From assembly GCF_000708675.1 (NCBI RefSeq), contig NZ_JELR01000002.1, forward strand, positions 1,116,001 to 1,180,000: a DNA stretch of 64,000 nucleotides. Direction: 5' to 3'. This stretch comes from Microbulbifer sp. HZ11. GTDB taxonomy: Bacteria; Pseudomonadota; Gammaproteobacteria; Pseudomonadales; Cellvibrionaceae. The notes beneath the pieces were generated by a model, which was given only the letters and a program-made list of their open reading frames with translations, searched no databases and was not told the DNA's origin. Below, piece by piece: positions 26,888 to 35,815 of the stretch. The translations under genes and the position numbers were made by a program. Position 1 is the first letter of the stretch. The number at the start of each line of letters is the position of its first letter.

Positions 26888-28867
26888 TTATTGCAGGAAG
26901 TAGGAGAAGTCTGCGTATAAGGTTGGCGTATCGGCATTGTCTCCAGTGCCGTCTACCGAAGATTTTGAAGTTGTTGGCCACGCCACTGACAACTGGCTAA
27001 CCCAGCTTTCACTCCAGCTGAACTTAAACAGGAAACCAGCTCCTGCGAGAGCTGCCCAATCGTTGTTCAAGTCAGATTCAAAATTATTCACCACGCCGTA
27101 ACCAGCATCAGCAATAACCGCCACTTGCAGCATATCGTTCAGGCGATTACCAAAAATTATTGGGTTAATCACATCAGGGAAGGATGGATACCATTCGGCA
27201 GAAAGTAATGCAGCCTGATCGGCTGAAAAATCGCGCACATCAAAAGCGCGCACGCCGTTGGCACCACCAAGAGATAACTGCTCAAATGACGGCAGCGTAT
27301 TTTCGCTATACTGCCAGCGACTCTTTATGATCAGGCGAGACTGTGAGTCGGTCAGTGGCATTGGCAAAAACAGTAAGGAACTGGTTTCCGCAGCAAACTT
27401 TTCAAACTCGGAATCAGTTTCCAGGTCCGTCTCGCCAGAGTAACTGGTGAGCTCACCGTACTGTACTTTTGCATTGATTACGTTCAGCATCGGGATGCTG
27501 CCACCAGAGAGCCGATCCAGATAGATACCGACCTCTCCTCCAAGTGCATGATCCCAACGTTCAAGGATTGGCGTCGCCGCAAGGATTTCAGTTTTCTTGT
27601 CAGTAACCGCTACGTTGCCGGTAATATTGAAGTCCCGTGAGCGCCGAAACTTATGCTCGAAATTCAAACCATAATTTTCATTAATACCTTCCAGCTCGAG
27701 CAGATTAATAAAGTCATTTTCATCTTCGGGATTATAAATCTTGAATTTATTGTAATCTGCAGACAGCTGCACTCGTGTTCGAGGGTTCAATAAGGGTAGG
27801 CTGTATTTAAGCTGACCCAGGTTTGAACCAAAGCCAGAATCAAACTCATCAATACCGGAGGACTTCAAGTAACCCACGGTGAGTTCATCACCAATCCCCA
27901 GGGGGTTGAACCAGTCCACCGACGTAAAAATTCGGTTATCACCGGTAAAGGTAGAACCATGGTTATCCATACGGGTTACCAGGCGCCAGTCACTCTCATC
28001 CCTCACTTTGAGATTTAGCCGAGTCTCACCCGGGTTATCGCCAGGGCTGAAGTAACCGGTGACGTTCAATGCCGGCAGGTCGTTTAGCAGATAAAGAGAC
28101 TCTTCAATGCTCTCATGATTAACCAACTCACCCTTTTGCGAGGAAAAAGCTGCAGCAAGCTGCTTCTCGCCATATTTCTGATTGTCGTGCACGGATACCT
28201 GGCCGAGCACCCCCTCCTGTACCGAAAAGGTCACCACGCCATCTTGCACTTCCTGCGCCGGAATCTGGACCTGCGCCAAAAACAGCCCCTGCTGTCGGTA
28301 AAACCGGGTCAGTTCGGCGGCGATGTCCTCCAGATCGACGTAGCTCAGACCACGCTGCGCGTTTTGCCTTTCCAATGTATTAACAAGCTTGCGCAGCTCC
28401 CGCGGCCCCAAGTTCTCTGGCGCAAAACGTGCGCCCATGCCGTCGAGAAGCAACGCAATTTCCTTAAGGTTATCGACGGTATAACCCGCAGCGACGATCT
28501 TATCCTCTTTCATGTATTTGACACGTAACGCTTCCGCCTTGGCCTCGACGGTTTCACGGTCAATACCAAATTCCGGATACTCCTCCAGCCGGTGAAAGCG
28601 GAACTCCTTGACAGAAATTCTGGGACCGATTTCCCGGCCCGAAACTTCAGGTATATCCGTATCCAGATTGGGGTCGCGGGCTTCCTGTGCACGGCGCTCA
28701 AATTCCCGAGCGACATCTTCATCGTTGACGTGGGGCACATCCTGCTCGAAGGCCTGTCGCACACGACTGCGAAAGCTGGAGTCGCTTTGTTGTGCTTCCA
28801 CATGTGATGCAACTGCCATTACACCTGCCAATGCAGCGCATAACCATTCCTTGTTTAATGAAGACAC
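26888..28867 (-). CDS. TpsB/ShlB-type outer-membrane transporter of a two-partner secretion system
   Basis: A 659-residue precursor: a signal peptide (WLCAALAGVMAVASHVEA, ending near residue 26), a charged linker, two POTRA-like regions (about residues 75-215, with VQIPAQEVQDGVVTFSVQEG) and a C-terminal 16-strand barrel ending YADFSYFLQ. GANGVRAFDVRDF is the VRGY-like motif of the L6 loop. It should recognise the TPS domain of the exoprotein encoded next and export it unfolded across the outer membrane. The GTG at 28867 was chosen because GGGGGATCC precedes it and a signal peptide then starts; an upstream GTG at 28924 has no ribosome-binding site. The 54-base gap to the exoprotein gene indicates an operon. 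Confidence 0.9.
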   Translation of the reverse strand: MSSLNKEWLCAALAGVMAVASHVEAQQSDSSFRSRVRQAFEQDVPHVNDEDVAREFERRAQEARDPNLDTDIPEVSGREIGPRISVKEFRFHRLEEYPEFGIDRETVEAKAEALRVKYMKEDKIVAAGYTVDNLKEIALLLDGMGARFAPENLGPRELRKLVNTLERQNAQRGLSYVDLEDIAAELTRFYRQQGLFLAQVQIPAQEVQDGVVTFSVQEGVLGQVSVHDNQKYGEKQLAAAFSSQKGELVNHESIEESLYLLNDLPALNVTGYFSPGDNPGETRLNLKVRDESDWRLVTRMDNHGSTFTGDNRIFTSVDWFNPLGIGDELTVGYLKSSGIDEFDSGFGSNLGQLKYSLPLLNPRTRVQLSADYNKFKIYNPEDENDFINLLELEGINENYGLNFEHKFRRSRDFNITGNVAVTDKKTEILAATPILERWDHALGGEVGIYLDRLSGGSIPMLNVINAKVQYGELTSYSGETDLETDSEFEKFAAETSSLLFLPMPLTDSQSRLIIKSRWQYSENTLPSFEQLSLGGANGVRAFDVRDFSADQAALLSAEWYPSFPDVINPIIFGNRLNDMLQVAVIADAGYGVVNNFESDLNNDWAALAGAGFLFKFSWSESWVSQLSVAWPTTSKSSVDGTGDNADTPTLYADFSYFLQ

Positions 28868-28970
28868 GGATCCCCCCGGAATTCCTTTCGCAAAATCCTG
28901 CAGCGCCAAGGTGAAACTGCGCACTGCTATTATTCGTTTTGTTTAATTAACTGAAGACAACCTTTTCCAC

Positions 28971-28988
28971 CCCGGTAGCACTACCGGG
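28971..28988 (-). repeat. Perfect hairpin overlapping the kinase stop codon
   Basis: CCCGGTAG and CTACCGGG with a CA centre form an 8-bp stem that includes the kinase TAG stop. No T run follows on the minus strand, so it may stabilise or attenuate rather than terminate the transcript before tpsB. Confidence 0.5.
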
Positions 28989-31602
28989 TTAGATCACGCA
29001 CAACGCGGAATCCCGTGATCTGGTCAGCACCACCAGCGTGGAACATTTTCGAGGTGGCAAGGCAACGACTCATGGGGTCTTGACGACTGCCGCCGGCGGC
29101 GATCAGATTGTCATCCATATCGAACACCCACTCCTGCACATTACCCACCGCATTGACAATACCGAAGGGATTCGCTGTCCCGGTGTGCACAGGAACTAAC
29201 TCAGCGCCTTTCTCGATTCCGCCATAGCGCAGGTAGCAATTGCGATCAGCAACTTCCGGCTCCCCGTTGGCACTTGCCGCCGCAAACCACTCCCGCTCAG
29301 TAGGAAGGCGGTAGTGACGTCCGGTTTCCTGACTCAGCCAGTTGAGATATGCCTCTACCTGGCTCAACTCGAGGTTATGTGCGGGAAGCTGCGCATCGTT
29401 CGCCGGCACGGGCAAACAGCTTCCAGTGGCGACACAGAATGCCGAGAATTCGCCACCACTTACCTCAAACTTACCTACCGCGAGCGGGCGGCCGGAGCCT
29501 CCGTTAACCACCACCATTTCAGGGCCTTGACCACCTGATGCCATAGGGTCTGCGCAGCTATAGCGATCGCCACGGGCACCACTTCCGGGCCGCAGATGTG
29601 CACAGTAGTCAATATCGAGACTCGCGAGCACTTCCTGCTTGGGCAACATGGCGCGGGCATCTTCAAGCAAAGCAGCTGTGTTTGCTGGGCTCTTCAACGC
29701 AAGCTGCCCAAAACAGCCTGCGAGCTCTTCACCCACTACAGGGCGCAGTAGTTGAGCTTTGGTAGGGTCAATTGAGGCAAGGCGGGTCAGAGTATCGCCG
29801 ATCAGAGGGAGGTTGATATTGAAATCACACTTCAACGTGCTTTCCATATCATCAAGTACTATATCGATTTGTCGTTGCTTCTCCTCAGCGATGCGCAATT
29901 GCTCTGCGCGTAGTGCTTCACGACGCAAACGCTCTTCCTCACGCTCCGCCGCCAACCGCTCTTCTTCCAGCTTGCGGCGCAATTCCTCACGCTCCTGATT
30001 CAATTGGGCACGAATGGTCTCGGCACCCGCAACATTCTCATTCCAGTTTGCAGCGCGCCCCAACATCTCTTCCGCAGGCTCGAGATTGCCGAGATTCAAC
30101 TGCCCCGTCGCCGCAGCGATAAACAGGTCAGATACAGCGCGGTGTACCGTTTCACCAAAGTCCTCATCGGCAGGATTCAGCTTGGTGTATTCCTGAAGCT
30201 CGGTGCGCAAATCGCGCTCCCAGGTTGGAGTAAGCACACTGAGACCGAGCAGGCGCTTAACAGCTTCTTTCTTGTCCGCGATCCGGCGCTGCAACAGTTC
30301 CTGCTCCAGCTTTTTCTCAAGCTCGACCTTCACGCGCTGCTGTTCGGCGGCGTTTTCCTGCTCAAGATGGTTGTATCCGATACCGCCTGCGACCAGTGTT
30401 GCCGCAAACAGTGTGCCGAAAGCCCACTTCCACCCTGTTTTCCCATAAAACGCTTGAACAAACCGTTCGACAGTATCCGTACGGTCCTCGCGATGAAAAG
30501 CGAGCGCAGATTCTAGAGCACGCCACTGACGACGGGTGAGGGAGCGAATACGTTTGGGCCTGAGCTTTTGCTCAAAGGCCTTATCCGCAGGTATTTTGTT
30601 GTAGGGATGTCTACCGGAAAACAACTCATAGGCGACACAGCCGAGCGCAAAGACATCGTCACTGGGTTTGGGCTCCCCACCCTTGAGCATCTCCAGACTT
30701 GCATAAGCAGGTGTTAGCGCCCCCAGAGTACCCGCATCAAAAATAGTCTTTTCACCGGCCTTACTTGCAATTCCACCTTCGGATACCGCTCGCGCAATAC
30801 CAAAGTCAATCACCTTCGCACCCTTTTTTGTGGTAACGAAAATGTTGCCGGGCTTGAAGTCCGAGTGCACGATGCGATGGGAATGCGCATAGATCAGCGC
30901 CTGGGAAACATCGCGCAGGATAGCCTCTGCGCGCTCTTTCTCCAGACCCACATCCGCATGCTCTCGGAGCAACTTGTCGAGGGGAGCCCCCTCAAGAAAC
31001 TCCATCGTCATGAAGACGCGGTCGCCTTCGCGATCGAAGTCGTAAACGGTTACGATATTGGGGTGAGCGAGGGTCTGGGATTTTCGTGCCTCGCGCTGCA
31101 GCGAAATAAACGCATCGGGATGCTTCTGAAAATCTTCGTTAAGGAGCTTGATCGCAACATAAGGGTCGCTGTCGCTCGCCTCCAGCTTGCGGCGGTCAAG
31201 GGCTTTGTAAACGGCGCCCATACCACCCACACCAAGCAATTTATCCAGCTCGAAACGGCCTTTGATGATCGTTTTGGTTACTGCACCTTCACGGGATGTG
31301 GACGGTTCGAAGTGCACCGCCTCCCGCGGACGGGGAAGCGCATCCGGCACACCTCCAGAATCGACAATCACAGTAGCATCGAGTCCGTCCAGGGCTCCAG
31401 CGATGCCTTTTGTCGCCAAAGTTACCTCGCCAGTTATATCGCCAGCACTTGCGGGTACCAGACCAGGATTCCCACCAATGGGCGGATGGTCGTTGGCACC
31501 CGTATTTTCATTGCCAACAAATACTGTGACATCTGAATCGTCACAGGCCGACAGGTTTTCCGCAGCTTTCTGGATTATGCGGGTCTTGTCATTCACAACC
31601 AT
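28981..31602 (-). CDS. T6SS-associated Ser/Thr kinase with C-terminal FGE/SUMF1 domain (PpkA-TagR-like)
   Basis: An 873-residue membrane-spanning kinase. After a disordered N-terminus (1-115) comes a kinase domain (about 116-385) with G-loop GVGGMGAVY (124-132), K152 in VAIK, catalytic D248 in HSDFKPGN and DFG at 266-268. The HRD arginine is serine, so it is a non-RD kinase. One membrane helix (391-410) is followed by coiled coil (about 415-460 and 545-600) and an FGE-sulfatase/SUMF1-like domain (about 690-873) with RLPTEREWFAAASANGE, GNVQEWVFDMD and FRVVRDLTR. In Pseudomonas, PpkA phosphorylates the FHA protein of the T6SS and a separate periplasmic FGE-type protein, TagR, stimulates it; here both seem joined. 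ATG 31602 touches the GGGAG motif, so GTG at 31596 may be the real start. Confidence 0.87.
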   Translation of the reverse strand: MVVNDKTRIIQKAAENLSACDDSDVTVFVGNENTGANDHPPIGGNPGLVPASAGDITGEVTLATKGIAGALDGLDATVIVDSGGVPDALPRPREAVHFEPSTSREGAVTKTIIKGRFELDKLLGVGGMGAVYKALDRRKLEASDSDPYVAIKLLNEDFQKHPDAFISLQREARKSQTLAHPNIVTVYDFDREGDRVFMTMEFLEGAPLDKLLREHADVGLEKERAEAILRDVSQALIYAHSHRIVHSDFKPGNIFVTTKKGAKVIDFGIARAVSEGGIASKAGEKTIFDAGTLGALTPAYASLEMLKGGEPKPSDDVFALGCVAYELFSGRHPYNKIPADKAFEQKLRPKRIRSLTRRQWRALESALAFHREDRTDTVERFVQAFYGKTGWKWAFGTLFAATLVAGGIGYNHLEQENAAEQQRVKVELEKKLEQELLQRRIADKKEAVKRLLGLSVLTPTWERDLRTELQEYTKLNPADEDFGETVHRAVSDLFIAAATGQLNLGNLEPAEEMLGRAANWNENVAGAETIRAQLNQEREELRRKLEEERLAAEREEERLRREALRAEQLRIAEEKQRQIDIVLDDMESTLKCDFNINLPLIGDTLTRLASIDPTKAQLLRPVVGEELAGCFGQLALKSPANTAALLEDARAMLPKQEVLASLDIDYCAHLRPGSGARGDRYSCADPMASGGQGPEMVVVNGGSGRPLAVGKFEVSGGEFSAFCVATGSCLPVPANDAQLPAHNLELSQVEAYLNWLSQETGRHYRLPTEREWFAAASANGEPEVADRNCYLRYGGIEKGAELVPVHTGTANPFGIVNAVGNVQEWVFDMDDNLIAAGGSRQDPMSRCLATSKMFHAGGADQITGFRVVRDLTR

Positions 31603-31740
31603 CTCCCTGGTGTAAACTCAGCGGCAGATCCTCTCGCCGGTATAATTTTTCATCGCCCACGTTTTACCGATAACCTGCATCGCGCCTAGTGATTTCCGGG
31701 AGCGCAAACATAGAAGTGGGGCCATGCCCGAAGGCCGCAA

Positions 31741-31769
31741 AGTATATCGAAGGGCTCATGCGCCAACAA
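31741..31769 (-). promoter_or_regulatory. Sigma70 promoter of the kinase gene
   Basis: On the minus strand TTGTTG (31769-31764), a 17-base spacer and TATACT (31746-31741) are found, giving a leader of about 130 bases. Confidence 0.6.
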
Positions 31770-31974
31770 TTGAATGCAGCAAGGTTTTACCCGATTTCCT
31801 ATTACAATTCGTTACATAACTGGTGAGTCGATACCAATTTGACCCCAACTAAAACCATCGTACCAACAATGCTGGAGGTGAGCGGTACGAAAGTACCAAT
31901 CCGGGGAGGCGATACACCATCCAATCCAGCGGCCATCCAAAGCAGATTTTTCCGTTTCACGAGCACATTTATTC

Positions 31975-32051
31975 GTGCCAGAGTCAAATTGGAGCGCTCA
32001 GCCGGTACTGTGGAGGTCGTATAGAATGCGCAGAAAATTAGTGCCAGAGTC
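31975..32051 (+). promoter_or_regulatory. Direct repeat GTGCCAGAGTC upstream of hcp
   Basis: The 11-mer occurs at 31975-31985 and 32041-32051, 66 bases apart start to start, about 150-225 bases before the hcp start. It could be a regulator-binding pair; no known factor is assigned. Confidence 0.3.
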
Positions 32052-32200
32052 GATTTAATAATTGATAAAGAAGGTTTTATTTTGATTTTGGCTCTGCTTA
32101 AATCCAACTCGCCCGCCAATTTCGGCGCTCCTTGAACTGCTGCTGTCGCGGTGGAAAAGGAAACCCCACCAACGATCCATACCATATTGAGGGATTAAAA

Positions 32201-32689
32201 ATGGCTATCTACATGAACTTCAATAACAAGGCGCCAGCCGGTAACGTAACTGCAAAAGGTTATGAAGACTGGATTGAAGTTGACAGCTTCAACTTCGGTG
32301 TAGGCCGTGGTATCTCCATGGAAGCAGGCGCAGTAGCCAACCGTGAAGCCACTCGCCCAAGCCTGAGCGAAGTTACCGTGACCAAGCGTATTGATGCTGC
32401 TTCCGGCGGTCTGTTCAAGTCTTCCGTTACCGGCGACGAAGGTGTCAAAGTCGAGATCCATGTAGTTCAGACCGGCGCCAACTCTGTAGAGAAGTTCGCT
32501 GTTTATACTCTGGAAGATGTACTGATCTCTTCTTACAGCATCTCTGCTGCCGCAGGTGGTGCACCCGCTGAGTCCATCTCTCTGAGTTTCGCCAAGATCG
32601 AAGCGGACCTCAACCACGCGGACAAAACCAACAAAAACCCGAAAAACATGCGTGTTGGATACGACCTTACTACTGCAACTCCGCTGTAA
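32201..32689 (+). CDS. hcp: Hcp tube protein of the T6SS (TssD)
   Basis: A 162-residue Hcp-family protein that stacks as hexameric rings to form the inner tube propelled by the contractile sheath. Typical features are the start MAIYMNFNN, the KGYEDWIEVDSFNFGVGRGIS segment split around residues 19-39, SEVTVTKRIDAASGGLF, and late EKFAVYTLEDVLISSYSIS and SLSFAKIEADL strands. Length equals that of classical Hcp. The ATG at 32201 has GAGGGATTAAAA upstream; an in-frame ATG at 32132 adds a non-homologous Cys-rich leader and was rejected. A strong terminator follows, so hcp can be expressed well above vgrG. Confidence 0.95.
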   Translation: MAIYMNFNNKAPAGNVTAKGYEDWIEVDSFNFGVGRGISMEAGAVANREATRPSLSEVTVTKRIDAASGGLFKSSVTGDEGVKVEIHVVQTGANSVEKFAVYTLEDVLISSYSISAAAGGAPAESISLSFAKIEADLNHADKTNKNPKNMRVGYDLTTATPL

Positions 32690-32737
32690 TCTGGTCAATC
32701 GCAGACTGCGACATTTCGTTCAGCGGTCGGCGCGAAG

Positions 32738-32777
32738 AGCCGGGCTTAGCAGCAGAGGGCTGTCAAGCCCGGCTTTT
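32738..32777 (+). terminator. Terminator of hcp
   Basis: AGCCGGGCTT (32738-32747) pairs with AAGCCCGGCT (32765-32774), followed by TTTTCTGTTTT. Confidence 0.8.
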
Positions 32778-32940
32778 CTGTTTTACTGATATTTGACTTT
32801 GCTATACAACCTTTCTCGAATACGTCCTGAGGGCGCCAAGATACCGGCGATTTCCAGGTAACAGGGTCGTAATCACAGGGAATTTCGCTTCAGGGGCTCC
32901 AGCATGAGAACCCCGGCGCCGACAAGGACTTGGGGCTGAT

Positions 32941-34845
32941 ATGTCTTCAATCAATCAAGACAATCGCATGATCCGGACGGATTGTCCGATCGGAAAAGAT
33001 GTATTTATCGCCACCGCCATTTCTGGCGAAGAGCATATCTCCAATACCTATCGCTACCAGCTCCGTCTGATGTCGGACGACCACGAAATCACCCAGGACA
33101 AGATCGTCGGAAAGTTATTTACCGCCACGATCCAACACGGTGATGCGGAAAAATACATCAACGGCTACGTGACACATTTTTCCATGCTCGACGTGAACGC
33201 AGAGGGGCTGCGGGAATATACCGCAGTCATTCAACCAGGCCTCTGGTTCACTACACTGGCTGGGCAGAATCGTATCTTCGAGAGCAAATGCGCACTCACT
33301 ATCGTCAAGGAAGTGCTCAAAGAGCACGCCGGAGTGGTCACGTTCAGCAGCAAGTGCAACAAAAATTTTCTGAAACGCGAATATTGTGTACAACACAATG
33401 AAAGCGATTTTCAGTTTATCAGCCGACTCCTCTCTGAAGAAGGAATTGCCTATTACTTCCTGCAATCTGACGGCAAACACGAGCTTGTTCTTTGTGACGA
33501 CAGCAAGCACTTTTACGACTGTCGCACCGAAAAACTTGAGTACGATGGAGGCGGCAGCCATCCAACCATGCATTCCGTACGTAGCTGGCAGCGCGAGTTC
33601 AATTACCACGGTGGTGGTTTCGAGTTTAAAGATTACAACGAATATACTCCTGACAAAGACAATAGCCAGAATGTATCAACGGCGAGCAAACTGAATAACG
33701 TAAAAGGTTATATCCAGAGCCTGTACGGTCGAAATCACTTCGAACCGAAATCAGATGGAACCCACGTATTTCAAGACAGCCACCACAAAACGCTCACCGA
33801 GCATGCGGTCGAGTCACTGGAAGCGGGCTTTGATATAGCGCGCGGCACCAGTGACTGCGGCGAACTCTGCGCTGGGGGTAGATTTGAGCTGGCACATTCG
33901 CTGAAAAGTGAAAAAGGCAAGTATCTCATCACCTCGTTGCGGCTATCAGCGAAAGACAGTAACAGCGAAGACTCCCAGTTCAGCAATACATTCACCTGTA
34001 TCCCCGAGAAGGTCATGCCGCGGCCGGTACCTTTCGGCAACCTGAACAGGTCCCATGCACCACAGGTGGCCACCGTAGTTGAGGTGAAGGCCACAGACTC
34101 CTCCGGTTCTGCGGACGAATACACTCAACTCAAAGTAAAATTTCCCTGGAACTCCAAGCAAAATAGCTGCTGGATTCGGGTGTTGCAGTCTTTTTCAGGA
34201 AAGAACTGGGGAGCCAGTTTTGTCCCCCGGGTCGGTCAGGAAGTGGTGGTGAGCTATATCAACGGCAACCTTGATCGACCACTGGTGACAGGCGCAGTGT
34301 TCAACAGCAATAATCCTGGCCCCCAGTACACCGCTACTCAGAGCGGCTGGAAAACACAGATCAAGGACAGCAAATTCAACGAACTTCGCTTCGACGACAA
34401 AAAGAACAGCGAAGAAATCTATATGGAAGCCGGCAAGGATCACAATTTTCTGATCAATAATGATCAAACAGGAAAGATTGATAATGATCAGACGCTGGAA
34501 ATCAAAAATAACCGCACCATTACCATAACCGAAGGTAATGAAACAATTACGCTCGGCAAGGGCGATCAGAAGACGGATATCGAGGGCAGTCAGTCAGTGA
34601 CTCTCAATTCCGGCGATCACACCCTCAAGGTGAAAAGTGGGAAACAGACCATTGATGTGATGGGAGCCATTAAAATCACCTCCAAGACATCCATCGACCT
34701 GAAAGTGGGCGGCAACAGTATTTCCATCAAACCATCGGGTATTGAGATCAAAGGCACCATGCTAACCTGCAAGGGCGACTCCATGGCGGAAATGAAGGCC
34801 GGTGGGATACTGACACTCAAAGGCGGCGTCACCAAGATTAACTGA
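32941..34845 (+). CDS. vgrG: VgrG spike protein of the T6SS (TssI)
   Basis: A 634-residue spike protein that caps the Hcp tube. The gp27-like base (about residues 10-375) includes the ESKCALTIVKEVLKEHAG and HNESDFQFISRLLSEEGIAYYF segments typical of VgrG. The gp5-like OB domain follows (about 385-470, LKVKFPWN, SFVPRVGQEVVVSYINGNLDRPLV split). After that comes a beta-helix needle of short DQTG/NETIT-like repeats to the end. No C-terminal effector extension is present, so it should carry cargo through its PAAR tip. GGGG lies about 5 bases before the ATG. First gene of a vgrG-linker-PAAR operon. Confidence 0.96.
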   Translation: MSSINQDNRMIRTDCPIGKDVFIATAISGEEHISNTYRYQLRLMSDDHEITQDKIVGKLFTATIQHGDAEKYINGYVTHFSMLDVNAEGLREYTAVIQPGLWFTTLAGQNRIFESKCALTIVKEVLKEHAGVVTFSSKCNKNFLKREYCVQHNESDFQFISRLLSEEGIAYYFLQSDGKHELVLCDDSKHFYDCRTEKLEYDGGGSHPTMHSVRSWQREFNYHGGGFEFKDYNEYTPDKDNSQNVSTASKLNNVKGYIQSLYGRNHFEPKSDGTHVFQDSHHKTLTEHAVESLEAGFDIARGTSDCGELCAGGRFELAHSLKSEKGKYLITSLRLSAKDSNSEDSQFSNTFTCIPEKVMPRPVPFGNLNRSHAPQVATVVEVKATDSSGSADEYTQLKVKFPWNSKQNSCWIRVLQSFSGKNWGASFVPRVGQEVVVSYINGNLDRPLVTGAVFNSNNPGPQYTATQSGWKTQIKDSKFNELRFDDKKNSEEIYMEAGKDHNFLINNDQTGKIDNDQTLEIKNNRTITITEGNETITLGKGDQKTDIEGSQSVTLNSGDHTLKVKSGKQTIDVMGAIKITSKTSIDLKVGGNSISIKPSGIEIKGTMLTCKGDSMAEMKAGGILTLKGGVTKIN

Positions 34846-34856
34846 CGGAACACATT

Positions 34857-35432
34857 ATGACTGACCTGGTGAAAGTTCAGGCAACAACCGCGCAAGAGTT
34901 GTTACAGGACATTGAAATCAGTGAAGAAGGGCAGCCGCACCTGGTTCTGGATACCGCACCGGAGATCAGCATCCTGCGCCTGATGGAAGCGGCATGCTAT
35001 GGCGATGCAGTCAAACTGCTTGCCCGTGGCCTTCCGAAACGGGAAGCCGTCTGGTGGGCCTGCCTGTGCACCCGCGATATCGAGACACCGGAGACCGATG
35101 AAAATAATCGCAAAGCGCTGATGGCCGCAGAAAACTGGGTCAAGAAACCCAGCGAAGAACGGCGCCTGATTTGCAAACAGATGGGGGAAGCCACCAAATA
35201 CAAGACACCGGCGAGCTGGGCCGCCACCGCGGCCAGCTGGTGCCATGGGAGCATGGCAGGACCCGATGAGCCCGTGGTGGAAGCACCGGAACACCTGTAT
35301 GCCCATGCTGTCGCGGGTAGTGTTTCCTTGGCAGCGGTGATGCTTGATCCCGTGAACCCCGAACAACCCTTCGAGCGCTATCTACAGCAGGGCCTCGATC
35401 TCGCCCGCGGCGGTAACGGAAAAGCCGGCTAA
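34857..35432 (+). CDS. Conserved VgrG-PAAR-linked protein of unknown function (DUF6931-like)
   Basis: A 191-residue, mostly helical soluble protein that starts 12 bases after vgrG and ends 24 bases before PAAR. It has no signal peptide or membrane segment. Recognisable points are PEISILRLMEAACYGDAVKLLARGLPKREAVWWACL (split, residues about 35-70), ENWVKKPSEERR and a C-terminal PVNPEQPFERYLQQGLDLARGG. It resembles a T6SS-linked family I know as DUF6931, but I am not certain of that name. The position between spike and tip genes suggests a loading adaptor or chaperone; that is inference only. Confidence 0.75.
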   Translation: MTDLVKVQATTAQELLQDIEISEEGQPHLVLDTAPEISILRLMEAACYGDAVKLLARGLPKREAVWWACLCTRDIETPETDENNRKALMAAENWVKKPSEERRLICKQMGEATKYKTPASWAATAASWCHGSMAGPDEPVVEAPEHLYAHAVAGSVSLAAVMLDPVNPEQPFERYLQQGLDLARGGNGKAG

Positions 35433-35456
35433 CCAAGTAGCCAGGAGTATTCAACA

Positions 35457-35750
35457 ATGGGAAAGCCCGCTTCACGTCTCACAGACATGCACGTTTGCCC
35501 CATGGTAACCGGCACAGTTCCCCATGTCGGAGGGCCAATCGTCTCACCAGGGAGCCCCACCGTGCTGATTGGCGGTATGCCTGCCGCAACGATGGGCAGT
35601 ACCTGTACCTGCGTCGGGCCACCAGACAACATTGTCATGGGCAGCACCACCGTACTGATCGCCAACAAGCCGGCAGCCCGCATGGGCGACTCGACCAGTC
35701 ACGGCGGCAAGATTGTCATAGGCTGCCCTACCGTTCTGGTGGGCGGTTAA
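35457..35750 (+). CDS. PAAR-domain spike tip protein
   Basis: A 97-residue protein that is a single PAAR domain, the conical tip that sharpens VgrG and recruits effectors. It starts with PASRLTDMHVCPM, has three Pro-Gly-rich repeats (GGPIVSPGSPTVLIGGMPAA, GSTTVLIANKPAARMGD, GGKIVIGCPTVLVGG; each around 15-20 residues) and the His/Cys residues that bind zinc. There is no C-terminal toxin extension. AGGAG precedes the ATG. It ends the vgrG operon, before a terminator. Confidence 0.95.
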   Translation: MGKPASRLTDMHVCPMVTGTVPHVGGPIVSPGSPTVLIGGMPAATMGSTCTCVGPPDNIVMGSTTVLIANKPAARMGDSTSHGGKIVIGCPTVLVGG

Positions 35751-35762
35751 GAGAGTAAAAAG

Positions 35763-35799
35763 AAGGCCGTGTCCATCCCAGGGATGATGCACGGCCTTT
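35763..35799 (+). terminator. Terminator of the vgrG-PAAR operon
   Basis: AAGGCCGTG and CACGGCCTT with an inner TCCATCCC/GGGATGA stem, followed by TTTT. Confidence 0.75.
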
Positions 35800-35815
35800 T
35801 CGACTTCAGGCAAGA

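Larger units (their letters stand above)
31603..32200. other. Intergenic control region between the kinase gene and hcp
   Basis: About 600 bases separate the divergent kinase and hcp genes. It holds the kinase promoter (listed), a GTGCCAGAGTC direct repeat (listed), a GGTAC-GAAA-GTACC hairpin near 31890 and AT-rich stretches before hcp. A minus-strand open frame at 31802-32185 lacks a ribosome-binding site and family resemblance, and is not considered a gene. The GAGGGATT ribosome-binding site of hcp ends the region. Confidence 0.5.

Noticed and set aside
31802..32185. Minus-strand frame of 127 codons between the kinase gene and hcp
   Set aside because: It has no ribosome-binding site, no recognisable family and irregular composition. 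It covers the hcp promoter region.
32132..32200. Upstream in-frame extension of hcp
   Set aside because: It adds a Cys-rich segment unlike any Hcp, while the ATG at 32201 has a good ribosome-binding site and matches the family start.
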